From Stenotrophomonas sp. UBA7346 (GTDB lineage Bacteria; Pseudomonadota; Gammaproteobacteria; Xanthomonadales; Xanthomonadaceae), in contig DKPB01000073.1 of the NCBI GenBank assembly GCA_002471015.1, positions 1 to 47,547 of the forward strand: a stretch of 47,547 bases of DNA, written 5' to 3'. The notes under the pieces are model-generated. The model was not told the DNA's origin, made no database searches, and worked only from the letters and a program-made list of their open reading frames with translations. Position 1 is the stretch's first letter. Each line of letters starts with the position of its first letter. Shown here one piece after another: positions 24,342 through 31,914 of this stretch. The translations under genes were made by a program, and so were the position numbers.

Positions 24342-25085
24342 TTACGGCATGTACAGGCCACCGTTCACGTGAAGGGTTTCGCCGGTGATGTAACTGGCCG
24401 ACGGACCGGCCAGGAAACCCACCGCCTTGGCGATATCTGCCGGCTCACCGAGGCGGCCCAGCGCGACCTGGCCGAGCATCGCCGCCTTGGCGTCCTCGGG
24501 CAGATCCTTGGTCATGTCGGTATCGATGAAGCCCGGTGCGACCACGTTGACGGTCACGCCGCGGCTGCCGATTTCCTTGGCCAGCGACTTGGAGAAGGCA
24601 ATGATGCCGGCCTTGGCGGCGGCATAGTTGGCCTGGCCGGCATTGCCGGTGACGCCGATGACCGAGGCGATATTGATGATGCGGCCCTTGCGCGCCTTCA
24701 TCATGCCGCGCATCACCGCCTTGGAGGTGCGGTAAACGCTGGTCAGGTTGGTGTCGAGGATGGCCTGCCAGTCCTCGTCCTTCATGCGCATCAGCAGGTT
24801 GTCGCGGGTGATGCCGGCGTTGTTCACCAGGATGGTGATGGCGCCGAATTCCTTGCTCACCGCATCGATCAGCGCATCCACCGCGCCCGGCTCGGTCACG
24901 TTCAGGGCACGGCCGTGGCCGCCCTGTGCAGCCAGACGCGCGCCGATGGCGGCTGCGCCGGACTCGGTGGTGGCGGTGCCGATGACGGTCGCGCCCTGCG
25001 CGGCCAGTTCGTCGGCAATGGCCGCACCGATGCCGCGGCTGGCGCCGGTGACAAGCGCGATTTCACCCTGCAATGGCTTGCTCAT
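24342..25085 (-). CDS. fabG: 3-oxoacyl-ACP reductase
   Basis: A 247-residue NADPH-dependent short-chain dehydrogenase. The cofactor motif is TGASRGIG near residue 14; NNAG is present, and the catalytic set is the serine in IASVIG plus YAAAK. The C-terminus (ASYITGETLHVNGGLYMP) is typical of FabG. It lies between fabD and acpP. Confidence 0.96.
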   Translation of the reverse strand: MSKPLQGEIALVTGASRGIGAAIADELAAQGATVIGTATTESGAAAIGARLAAQGGHGRALNVTEPGAVDALIDAVSKEFGAITILVNNAGITRDNLLMRMKDEDWQAILDTNLTSVYRTSKAVMRGMMKARKGRIINIASVIGVTGNAGQANYAAAKAGIIAFSKSLAKEIGSRGVTVNVVAPGFIDTDMTKDLPEDAKAAMLGQVALGRLGEPADIAKAVGFLAGPSASYITGETLHVNGGLYMP

Positions 25086-25169
25086 TTGAATTCCTCGTTC
25101 GGTCGGTGCCGCGACAGCGGCAGCCGGTCTGGGCCGGCGACGGGCAGCGCCCGCCGCACAATCCGGTGA

Positions 25170-26114
25170 TCAGTTGGCCCACGCTTCCAGTGCGCCGGCG
25201 AAATCCGCCGGGGTGGTAAGTACGCGGCCATCAATGCTCTTGTCGATGCGCTTGACCAGGCCGGTCAGCACCTTGCCCGGGCCGCACTCGGCCACGCGGC
25301 TGACGCCCTGCGCAGCCAATGCCTGCACGCAGCCGGTCCACTGCACCGGCTGGTACAGCTGCTGCACCAGCGCCTGGCGGATGGCATCGACACCTGCGTG
25401 CACCTTGCCATCAACGTTCTGCACCACCGGCAGCGACGGCTCGGCCCAGTCCAGCCCGGCCATCACTTCGGCCAGGCGGTTGGCGGCTTCGCGCATCAAC
25501 GGGGTGTGCGAGGGCACGCTGACGGCCAGCTTCACCGCCTTGCGCACGCCCTTGTCCGCCAGCAATGCCAGCGCGCGGTCCACCGCAGCGGCATCGCCAC
25601 CGATGACGATCTGGCCGGGCGAGTTGTAATTGGCCGGCACCACGACCTGGCTGCCTGCGGCTTCGGCGCAGACGGCCTCGACCACGGCATCCTCGACACC
25701 CAGCACGGCCGCCATCGCACCAACGCCGGCCGGGGCCGCGTCCTGCATCAGCTGGCCACGCAGGCGTACCAGATGGGCACCGTCGCGCAGCGACAGCGCA
25801 CCAGCGGCAACCAGCGCGGTGTATTCGCCCAGGCTGTGCCCGGCCAGCACGGCCGGTTTGGCGCCACCTTGTGCATTCCACAGGCGCCATACGGCGATGC
25901 TGGCGGCCAGCAGCGCCGGCTGGGTGAATTCGGTGCGGTTGAGCTGTTCTTCCGGCCCACCCTGCGACAGCGCCCACAGATCCACGCCCGCACCTTCGGA
26001 GGCTTCGGCAAAGGTTTCACGGATCTGCGGATGCAATTCAGCCAGTTCCGCCAGCATCCCAATGGATTGCGAGCCTTGGCCGGGGAATACGAAAGCAAGT
26101 CGGGAATCAGTCAC
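25170..26114 (-). CDS. fabD: Malonyl-CoA:ACP transacylase
   Basis: A 314-residue enzyme that loads malonyl groups onto ACP. The nucleophile is S94 in GHSLGEYTAL; the catalytic histidine is in VPSHTPLM. I chose the GTG at 26114 (VTDSRLAFVFPGQGSQ), because it gives the usual length and N-terminus; the frame upstream reads through tandem repeats and would add about 100 spurious residues. Confidence 0.93.
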   Translation of the reverse strand: MTDSRLAFVFPGQGSQSIGMLAELAELHPQIRETFAEASEGAGVDLWALSQGGPEEQLNRTEFTQPALLAASIAVWRLWNAQGGAKPAVLAGHSLGEYTALVAAGALSLRDGAHLVRLRGQLMQDAAPAGVGAMAAVLGVEDAVVEAVCAEAAGSQVVVPANYNSPGQIVIGGDAAAVDRALALLADKGVRKAVKLAVSVPSHTPLMREAANRLAEVMAGLDWAEPSLPVVQNVDGKVHAGVDAIRQALVQQLYQPVQWTGCVQALAAQGVSRVAECGPGKVLTGLVKRIDKSIDGRVLTTPADFAGALEAWAN

Positions 26115-26206
26115 GCGGTCTTCTGCTGCGTCATTCGAAGCGGGGAATAATAAGCGCGAAAGCGCCCGCCCGTCTGTACTGGCGCGTATGCAGCACCCGG
26201 CGACCG

Positions 26207-26371
26207 GTAGTGCCGAGCCATGCTCGGCGGGGGCTTTGCCAGCACACCCTACCTGTAGTGCCGAGCCATGCTCGGCAGGGGCTTTACCAGCACACCCTAC
26301 CTGTAGGGCCGAGCCATGCTCGGCATGCGGCGTCACCGGGAAGGCCCTTGCCGAGCATGGCTCGGCACTAC
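26207..26371. repeat. Tandem 48-bp repeats with GTAG palindromes
   Basis: A 48-bp unit starts at 26207, 26255 and 26303 (the third copy is partial). Each begins with GTAG(T/G)GCCGAGCCATGCTCG, and a fourth palindrome lies in inverted orientation at 26349-26371. The same palindrome is at 1153 and 1301. It matches the SMAG/REP type known from Stenotrophomonas. The stretch 26115-26524 has no gene. Confidence 0.9.
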
Positions 26372-26409
26372 GGGTGGGCAGCGACACCGGCAGACCAACG
26401 GCGTAAGGC

Positions 26410-26452
26410 ACCCCTCCCCGGCCCTCCCCTTGCCTGCGGCAAAGGGAGGGGG
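26410..26452. repeat. CCCCTCCCC/GGGAGGGG repeat element
   Basis: A copy of the second repeat family (centre TTGCCTGCGGCAAAGG), also present at about 1258, 1408, 4105, 4235 (inverted) and 38299. The ends pair into a hairpin. Confidence 0.75.
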
Positions 26453-26477
26453 CCGATTACCGACCCCCAAAACGACA

Positions 26478-26500
26478 ACGGGCAGCCCTTGGCTGCCCGT
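26478..26500 (-). terminator. Hairpin after fabH
   Basis: ACGGGCAGCC and GGCTGCCCGT form a 10-bp stem with a CTT loop, 24 bp past the fabH stop codon. On the minus strand GTTGTCGTTTTGGG follows, an imperfect T run. It probably ends the rpmF-fabH transcript or attenuates it before fabD. Confidence 0.6.
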
Positions 26501-26524
26501 GCGGTACGCGAATGCTGGCGATGC

Positions 26525-27490
26525 TTAATAGCGCAGCAGTGCCGAGCCCCAGGTGAAACCGCCACCAAAAGCTTCCAGCAGCAACAGCTGGCCTCGCTCG
26601 ACGCGACCCGAACGGATCGCAGCGTCCAGCGCCAGCGGCACCGAACCGGCCGAGGTGTTGCCGTGCTTGTCGACGGTCACCACCACGCGGTCCATCGGCA
26701 TGTCCAGGCGCTTGGCCGTGGCTTCGATGATGCGCAGGTTGGCCTGGTGCGGGATCAGCCAATCCAGGTCAGCCTTGTCCAGACCATTGGCCTGCAGGGT
26801 CTCGTCAACCACCGAGTCCAGCGCCTTGACGGCGTACTTGAACACGTCGTTGCCCTTCATGTTGATCTTGCCCGGCTTGTCGAAGCCGACCGACACGCCA
26901 ACCGGATCCCACAGCAGTTCCTTCTTGCTGCCATCGGCATGCAGGTGGGTGCTGAGGATGCCGGTGTCCTCGTCGGCCTTGAGCACGACGGCGCCCGCGC
27001 CATCGCCGAACAGCACGCAGGTGGTGCGGTCGGTCCAGTCAACGATACGGGTCAGGGTTTCCGCACCGATCACCAGCACATGCTTGGCGTCACCGCTGCG
27101 GATGAATTTGTCAGCCACGCTCAGGGCAAACAGAAAGCCCGAGCAGGCCGCATTGACGTCGAACGCCGCCGAACCGGTCGCGCCAAGGCGCGCCTGGATC
27201 AGACAGGCGGTGGACGGAAAAATCAGGTCCGGCGTGGTGGTGCCCACGACGATCATGTCCAGCTGCGAAGCCTCGATGCCAGCCGCTTCCAACGCGCGCA
27301 CGGCGGCGTTGTAGCCCAGGTCACTGGTGGTCTCGCCTTCGGCAGCAATATGTCGCTCGCGGATACCCGTTCGCGACTGGATCCACTCATCGGTCGTTTC
27401 GACGATCTTGGTCAGATCTTCGTTGGTCAACACCTTCTCGGGCAAATAACTACCAGTGCCCGCGATCCGCGAGTAGATCCGCTTGCTCAT
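26525..27490 (-). CDS. fabH: Beta-ketoacyl-ACP synthase III
   Basis: A 321-residue initiating condensing enzyme (acetyl-CoA plus malonyl-ACP). The catalytic triad is C116 in DVNAACSGF, the histidine of LIPHQANLRI and the asparagine of KHGNTSAGS. The N-terminal SRIAGTGSYLPEKVLTN block and the RTGIRERHIA motif are canonical. rpmF lies 88 bp upstream; plsX, usually between them in enterics, is missing. Confidence 0.96.
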   Translation of the reverse strand: MSKRIYSRIAGTGSYLPEKVLTNEDLTKIVETTDEWIQSRTGIRERHIAAEGETTSDLGYNAAVRALEAAGIEASQLDMIVVGTTTPDLIFPSTACLIQARLGATGSAAFDVNAACSGFLFALSVADKFIRSGDAKHVLVIGAETLTRIVDWTDRTTCVLFGDGAGAVVLKADEDTGILSTHLHADGSKKELLWDPVGVSVGFDKPGKINMKGNDVFKYAVKALDSVVDETLQANGLDKADLDWLIPHQANLRIIEATAKRLDMPMDRVVVTVDKHGNTSAGSVPLALDAAIRSGRVERGQLLLLEAFGGGFTWGSALLRY

Positions 27491-27578
27491 GCTGTTTCCT
27501 GTTGCGCGAAGCCGCCCGAAGGCGGCCCCTGAAGAATCAGTGAAACGGCCACCACGCAGGCGTGGCAGCCGTCACGAA

Positions 27579-27776
27579 TCAATCTTCTTCGACGACCGAG
27601 TTCGACTTGGTCGTGATCACCTTCTTGCCACGGTAGAAGCCGTCAGCGGTGATGTGGTGACGCAGATGCACTTCACCGGTGGTCGGATCGGTGGACAGCT
27701 GCTTGGCGCTCAGGGCGTCGTGGGCACGACGCTGGCCGCGGCGGGACGGGGTAACACGGGATTTCTGCACAGCCAT
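27579..27776 (-). CDS. rpmF: Ribosomal protein bL32
   Basis: A 65-residue basic protein of the large subunit. The start MAVQKSRVTPSRRGQRRAHD and the TGEVHLRHHIT...YRGKKV block are the family pattern. No cysteines, so it is a zinc-independent form, as in enterics. It lies directly downstream of yceD, the usual order. Confidence 0.97.
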   Translation of the reverse strand: MAVQKSRVTPSRRGQRRAHDALSAKQLSTDPTTGEVHLRHHITADGFYRGKKVITTKSNSVVEED

Positions 27777-27881
27777 GGGATTGCTCCAAACTCGGTTTCG
27801 TTTGCTTCGTCGTTTAATTGCACAGGACGTTAGCGTCCAGCACTACTCGCTTTCGCCGCAGCCGCCGACGATTACCGGCCG

Positions 27882-28391
27882 CTATTGTTTCTTCAGCGCC
27901 GCCAATGCCGCGAACGGACTGGCCTTGCTCAATTCATCTTCGGTCGCGGAGAAGTCACGTTCGACCGCCTCGCTTCCCGGCGCCAGTGCAACCACCGGCA
28001 CCGCCAACACCAACTCGTCTTCCACCAGGTCCAGCGGCCGCAGGTTGCCGTCCTCGGGCACCAGCAGCGCTTCGTATTCCTCTGGAAGCGCGGATTCTTC
28101 GTCTTCGTTCCGGATCAAGCCCAAACGCTGCTTGATCGACACCGGCAGCAGGAAACGCTGCATGGTGCGCTGGCAGATCAAGGGCAGCTCGGTATCGATG
28201 GTCAGATCGACATAGGCCACCTGCAACACGCTGTCGCGATCGAATTCCAGCGCATAGCTGCACTGGCCTTCGGTATCGGCAAGCAGACCCTGCAGGCGGG
28301 TCATCTCGGACAAAGGCGCCTGGCCGTCAAAGCGCCTACGCGCTACGACCATCCGCCAAGCATCCAGCAATTCGGGCACGTTCGCGGACAT
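27882..28391 (-). CDS. yceD: YceD/DUF177 family protein
   Basis: A 169-residue acidic protein of the DUF177 family. Its central part carries the conserved pattern in which a variant of the CxRC motif sits inside LPLICQRTMQRFLLPV, and the LRPLDLVEDELVLAVPV block is also typical. The family is linked to 23S rRNA maturation and is co-transcribed with rpmF. I chose the ATG at 28391 (MSANVPELLDAW). Confidence 0.9.
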   Translation of the reverse strand: MSANVPELLDAWRMVVARRRFDGQAPLSEMTRLQGLLADTEGQCSYALEFDRDSVLQVAYVDLTIDTELPLICQRTMQRFLLPVSIKQRLGLIRNEDEESALPEEYEALLVPEDGNLRPLDLVEDELVLAVPVVALAPGSEAVERDFSATEDELSKASPFAALAALKKQ

Positions 28392-28505
28392 AAGCTGCAG
28401 AATGTTAAGTAGAACCCCACCCGCTGTCAAATCCGCCAGCGGCAAACGTTGCCAGACAGCCTTCTCGGCAGCAGACTGCCCGGCCCGGGACCGCTATTTT
28501 TACAC

Positions 28506-29078
28506 ATGACAGCACTGATTCTCGCCTCCACCTCCCGCTATCGGGCGCAATTGTTGTCCCGGCTCGGGCTTCCGTTCAGTTCCGCAGCCCCGCTGGTGGA
28601 CGAAAGCCCCCTGCCCGGCGAGCCCCCGGCTGCACTCGCACAGCGGCTGGCGACGGCCAAGGCGCAGGCGGTTTCCGTCCAGGCACCCGGCAGTTGGGTG
28701 ATCGGCTCGGACCAGGTTGCCGAACTGGACGGCCTGCCGCTGGGCAAACCCGGCACCCACGAAGCCGCCTACGCCCAACTGGCGGCCATGTCCGGCCGGC
28801 AGGTACAGTTCCATACCGCCGTATGCCTGAGCAACGGCGTCCGCCAGCTGCAGACCAGCGACCTCACCACGGTTCGCTTCCGCCCATTGCAGGCCGAGGA
28901 GATCGCCCGCTACGTGGACGCCGAGCAACCGCTGGACTGCGCCGGCAGCTTCAAATGCGAAGGCCTGGGCATCAGCCTGTTCGAGGCCATCGACAACAGC
29001 GACCCCACCGCCCTGGTTGGCCTGCCGCTCATACGCCTGTCCGATTTGCTGCGGCAGGCAGGCTATCGCCTGCCCTGA
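28506..29078 (+). CDS. yceF: Maf-family nucleotide pyrophosphatase (YceF type)
   Basis: A 190-residue house-cleaning pyrophosphatase of the Maf family. The N-terminal LASTSRYRAQLLSRLGL and the VDESPL motif mark the YceF group, which hydrolyses m7GTP. GSDQVAELDG holds the catalytic aspartate, and GSFKCEGLG the substrate loop. The ATG at 28506 is chosen; the frame upstream lies in the yceD leader. Divergent from yceD, the usual neighbour. Confidence 0.9.
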   Translation: MTALILASTSRYRAQLLSRLGLPFSSAAPLVDESPLPGEPPAALAQRLATAKAQAVSVQAPGSWVIGSDQVAELDGLPLGKPGTHEAAYAQLAAMSGRQVQFHTAVCLSNGVRQLQTSDLTTVRFRPLQAEEIARYVDAEQPLDCAGSFKCEGLGISLFEAIDNSDPTALVGLPLIRLSDLLRQAGYRLP

Positions 29079-29088
29079 GGCGCAAGAC

Positions 29089-30927
29089 TCAGCGCACCGG
29101 CTGTAGCCGGCACCACTGGTAAGGGAAGCGCCCCTGGCCGATGCGGGAATCCAACGTGACGCAGGAACCCGGCACCAGTTGCAGGCCATAGGCACCCAAC
29201 CTTGCCTGCGCAGCAGTACGCTCTTCGGCCTCGGCAGCAGCCGGTGTCATTGGCCCGGCCCTGCCGGGCACCAGCACGCACCTGCCCTGCTGCTGCTCCA
29301 CCTTCAACCGCCCACCCCTCACCGTGCGCGCAATCCAGCTCAGCTTGCCGCAGCCCGGCTCGGCATGCAGGCCCACGGCCGCCACCTTCCGATTGAGCGC
29401 CTCGAAGCGCAACGCCAGGCGATCCGAGTAACCCGGCAGCATCGCAAACTGGTACGGCCGCTCGTCCAGCATGGCTGCCAGGGCGGCCCGGTAACCTTCC
29501 GCCTCCGGGAAGTTGGAGGCCACCGCGGCATAGCGCGCCTGCGCCGGCAACAGCGGTACCCGCCAACCCTGCGGCTCCGCCCCCACCAGCAGCACCACAC
29601 TCTGCGCGGGTGCGGCCATTGGCGGCCCCTGCACACGAAAAGCCTGCGACGCCCAGGATTCATGCCCCCAATCGCCGCGCCCGACCAGCGACACGATCAC
29701 GCACACCGCCACCAGCCAGCCTGCGCTCCGCGGGCCGCGCGTACCCGGCCACAAACGCACCCAGCCGCACCACAACAGCAGCGGCGCCAGCAATTCCAAC
29801 GCCGACAGATACCGGTGAATGCTGAAAACGAACTGCCACAGCAGATAGGACACCAGCACGAACGCAACCACGCCACGCAGCACGGGGGCGAAAGCGGCGG
29901 CAGTGTGCGCCCGCCGCCTGCGCAACAGGTGCTGCCCAAGCAATGCCAGCCCGACCACGAACAACAGCGGCCACACCAGTTGCACCAGTGAAATCTCGCT
30001 CACGCGCTTGGGGTTGGCGGCAAATATCAGCGGCCACAGCACGTGCTCACCCAGCCCTCGCGGCAACCAACGGGTATCGGCCACACCGCCTTGCTGTGCC
30101 AGGGGGGACTGGAACCACGCGTTGAACTGCGGCAACAGCGGATTGCCATGGTGCTGCCAGAGCTGCCAGTACCACCAACCGGCGGCCAATGCCGCCACCA
30201 GCAATGCCGTAGCAGCCACGACGGTCAATCCCAGCACACGTTGCGACCAGCGGCCACCCGCGGCCAGCAACGCTGCTGCCATACCGATGGCGTAGATGGC
30301 ATTGGTCAGTTTCAGTGCGACAGCCATGCCCAACAGCACACCCGCCAACACCCAACTGCGCCATGGCACAACGCCCTCAGCGCGCGACTGCGCGTGCACT
30401 ACCGCCCACAGGCTGCCCACCACGAACAGCGCGGTGGTGTTGTCGGCCATGGTGTTGCCGAACTCGGACAGCACCGACGCCATGCACAATCCCGCCACGC
30501 CCAACAGCGGCGCCAGCCATGCGCGCTCGGCCCTGTCCCTCAGCACCCACCAGGCCACCCCGGCCACCGGCACAAACAGCAGGCCATGCAGTACACCCAT
30601 GACGAACCCAACCAGCGGCCCGGGCAAGCGCACCAATAACAGGTACTGGAAGACATCCAGCAACGGACTGAAATAGGACTGCATCTGCGCGGGCGCCAGA
30701 TCCAGGTGCAGGCGGCCCTGCAAGGCGGCATAGCCGTTGTAAAGATGGTAGTTGCGCAGGTCCCAGTTGGAGTCCTGACCCAGCCACAATGACAGGCAAC
30801 CGCCCAACAGCGCGACCAGCGATGCCGCAGCGACCATGTTGGCCTGCGAAGTGAAAGCAAACCTGCGGTACATACCCTGCGCAATACGGGCCAGGAGGCC
30901 GCGCCCAACAGTTCCTGCCTGGCTCAT
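29089..30927 (-). CDS. Polytopic membrane protein, GT-C glycosyltransferase-like
   Basis: A 612-residue integral membrane protein with roughly 10-12 hydrophobic segments, then a periplasmic tail of about 170 residues. The first loop contains SNWDLRNYHLYNGY with D56, an acidic residue where GT-C enzymes have their catalytic aspartate. I recognise no closer family. The ATG at 30927 overlaps the stop of the GT2 gene (ATGA), so it is coupled to it. It may transfer sugars from the lipid-linked donor made by that GT2. Confidence 0.65.
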   Translation of the reverse strand: MSQAGTVGRGLLARIAQGMYRRFAFTSQANMVAAASLVALLGGCLSLWLGQDSNWDLRNYHLYNGYAALQGRLHLDLAPAQMQSYFSPLLDVFQYLLLVRLPGPLVGFVMGVLHGLLFVPVAGVAWWVLRDRAERAWLAPLLGVAGLCMASVLSEFGNTMADNTTALFVVGSLWAVVHAQSRAEGVVPWRSWVLAGVLLGMAVALKLTNAIYAIGMAAALLAAGGRWSQRVLGLTVVAATALLVAALAAGWWYWQLWQHHGNPLLPQFNAWFQSPLAQQGGVADTRWLPRGLGEHVLWPLIFAANPKRVSEISLVQLVWPLLFVVGLALLGQHLLRRRRAHTAAAFAPVLRGVVAFVLVSYLLWQFVFSIHRYLSALELLAPLLLWCGWVRLWPGTRGPRSAGWLVAVCVIVSLVGRGDWGHESWASQAFRVQGPPMAAPAQSVVLLVGAEPQGWRVPLLPAQARYAAVASNFPEAEGYRAALAAMLDERPYQFAMLPGYSDRLALRFEALNRKVAAVGLHAEPGCGKLSWIARTVRGGRLKVEQQQGRCVLVPGRAGPMTPAAAEAEERTAAQARLGAYGLQLVPGSCVTLDSRIGQGRFPYQWCRLQPVR

Positions 30928-31871
30928 GCGCGTTCTGCCCGATTGCCGTCCTTGCTGATGGGCACAGCGAGATAGGCCAGATGCTTGGCCTCCGTACGGC
31001 CCCGCGTCACCGTGTCCAGGATCAACCCACATGCCAGCAGCAGGAACCCCAGGACGCCCAACGCACCGCACAGGATCGCCGTGGGGAAACGCGGGACCAG
31101 CCCTGTCTCCACGTAAGTGACCAGCAAAGGGACCGCCAGACTGAAAGCAATCAGTTCAGCCAGTGCGAAGCCCAGGGAAAAGAACAGCAAAGGCCGTTCC
31201 GATTTGAACAATTTGGCGATCGTGCACAGGATCCGCCAGCCGTCGCGCCAGGTATTCAATTTGCTGTGCGAACCCTCCGGCCTGACCCCATACACGGTGT
31301 CCACCTCGGCGACCGGCATGCGCAGTTGCAGGGCATGTACCGCCAACTCGGTTTCGATCTCGAAACCCTTTGCATGGGCAGCGAATGAACGCACATAGCG
31401 GCGCGAAAACACGCGGTATCCGGACAGCATGTCATCGAACGCATGCCCGAACAGCATGCCAGCGCAACGGGTCAGCAGAATATTGCCCAGGCGATGCCCT
31501 GGACGATAGGCGGCCGCCTGTTCATCGCGCCGTGCCCCCACGACCATGTCCAACCCCTCGTCCAGCAACTTCCTGACCAGCGCCGGAGCGGCGGCAGCTT
31601 CGTAGGTATCGTCGCCATCCACCAGCAGATACACATCGGCATCGACATCGGCAAAGCCGCGCCGCACGGCATTGCCCTTGCCCTGCAGCGCCACCTTCAA
31701 CACCTGGGCACCGGCAGCGCGCGCCACCTCACCCGTGCGATCGGTCGAATTGTTGTCCAGCACCACGATCCGCGCTGCCGGCAGGGTGGCGCGGAAATCC
31801 GCCACCACACGGGCAACCGCCGCCTCCTCGTTGTAACAAGGAATCAGCACCACGACGTCCAACTGTCCCAT
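30924..31871 (-). CDS. GT2 glycosyltransferase (DPM/ArnC-like)
   Basis: A 315-residue enzyme. Residues 1-235 are a GT-A domain: VVVLIPCYNEE at the start, VLDNNSTDRTG, the QGKGNAVRRGF motif, and a DGDD (85-88) metal-binding site. The C-terminal part has two membrane segments. This layout fits polyprenyl-phosphate sugar transferases (dolichyl-phosphate mannose synthase or ArnC type). GAGGAAGA 4 bp before the ATG at 31871 decides the start over an upstream ATG at 31889. It lies between two GT-C-like genes. Confidence 0.85.
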   Translation of the reverse strand: MGQLDVVVLIPCYNEEAAVARVVADFRATLPAARIVVLDNNSTDRTGEVARAAGAQVLKVALQGKGNAVRRGFADVDADVYLLVDGDDTYEAAAAPALVRKLLDEGLDMVVGARRDEQAAAYRPGHRLGNILLTRCAGMLFGHAFDDMLSGYRVFSRRYVRSFAAHAKGFEIETELAVHALQLRMPVAEVDTVYGVRPEGSHSKLNTWRDGWRILCTIAKLFKSERPLLFFSLGFALAELIAFSLAVPLLVTYVETGLVPRFPTAILCGALGVLGFLLLACGLILDTVTRGRTEAKHLAYLAVPISKDGNRAERA

Positions 31872-31914
31872 TGTCTTCCTCACCCGCAATCCGTGTCCCT
31901 ACAGCAGGTATGTC

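Noticed and set aside
26207..26330. Direct 48-bp repeats as a possible CRISPR array
   Set aside because: The whole unit is repeated with no unique spacers, and the core is a GTAG palindrome also found elsewhere in the window. No cas gene is present.
25170..26411. A 413-residue version of FabD
   Set aside because: The added N-terminal part is a translation of the tandem repeats (repeated EHGSALQVGCAGKAPA); the GTG at 26114 gives the family length.
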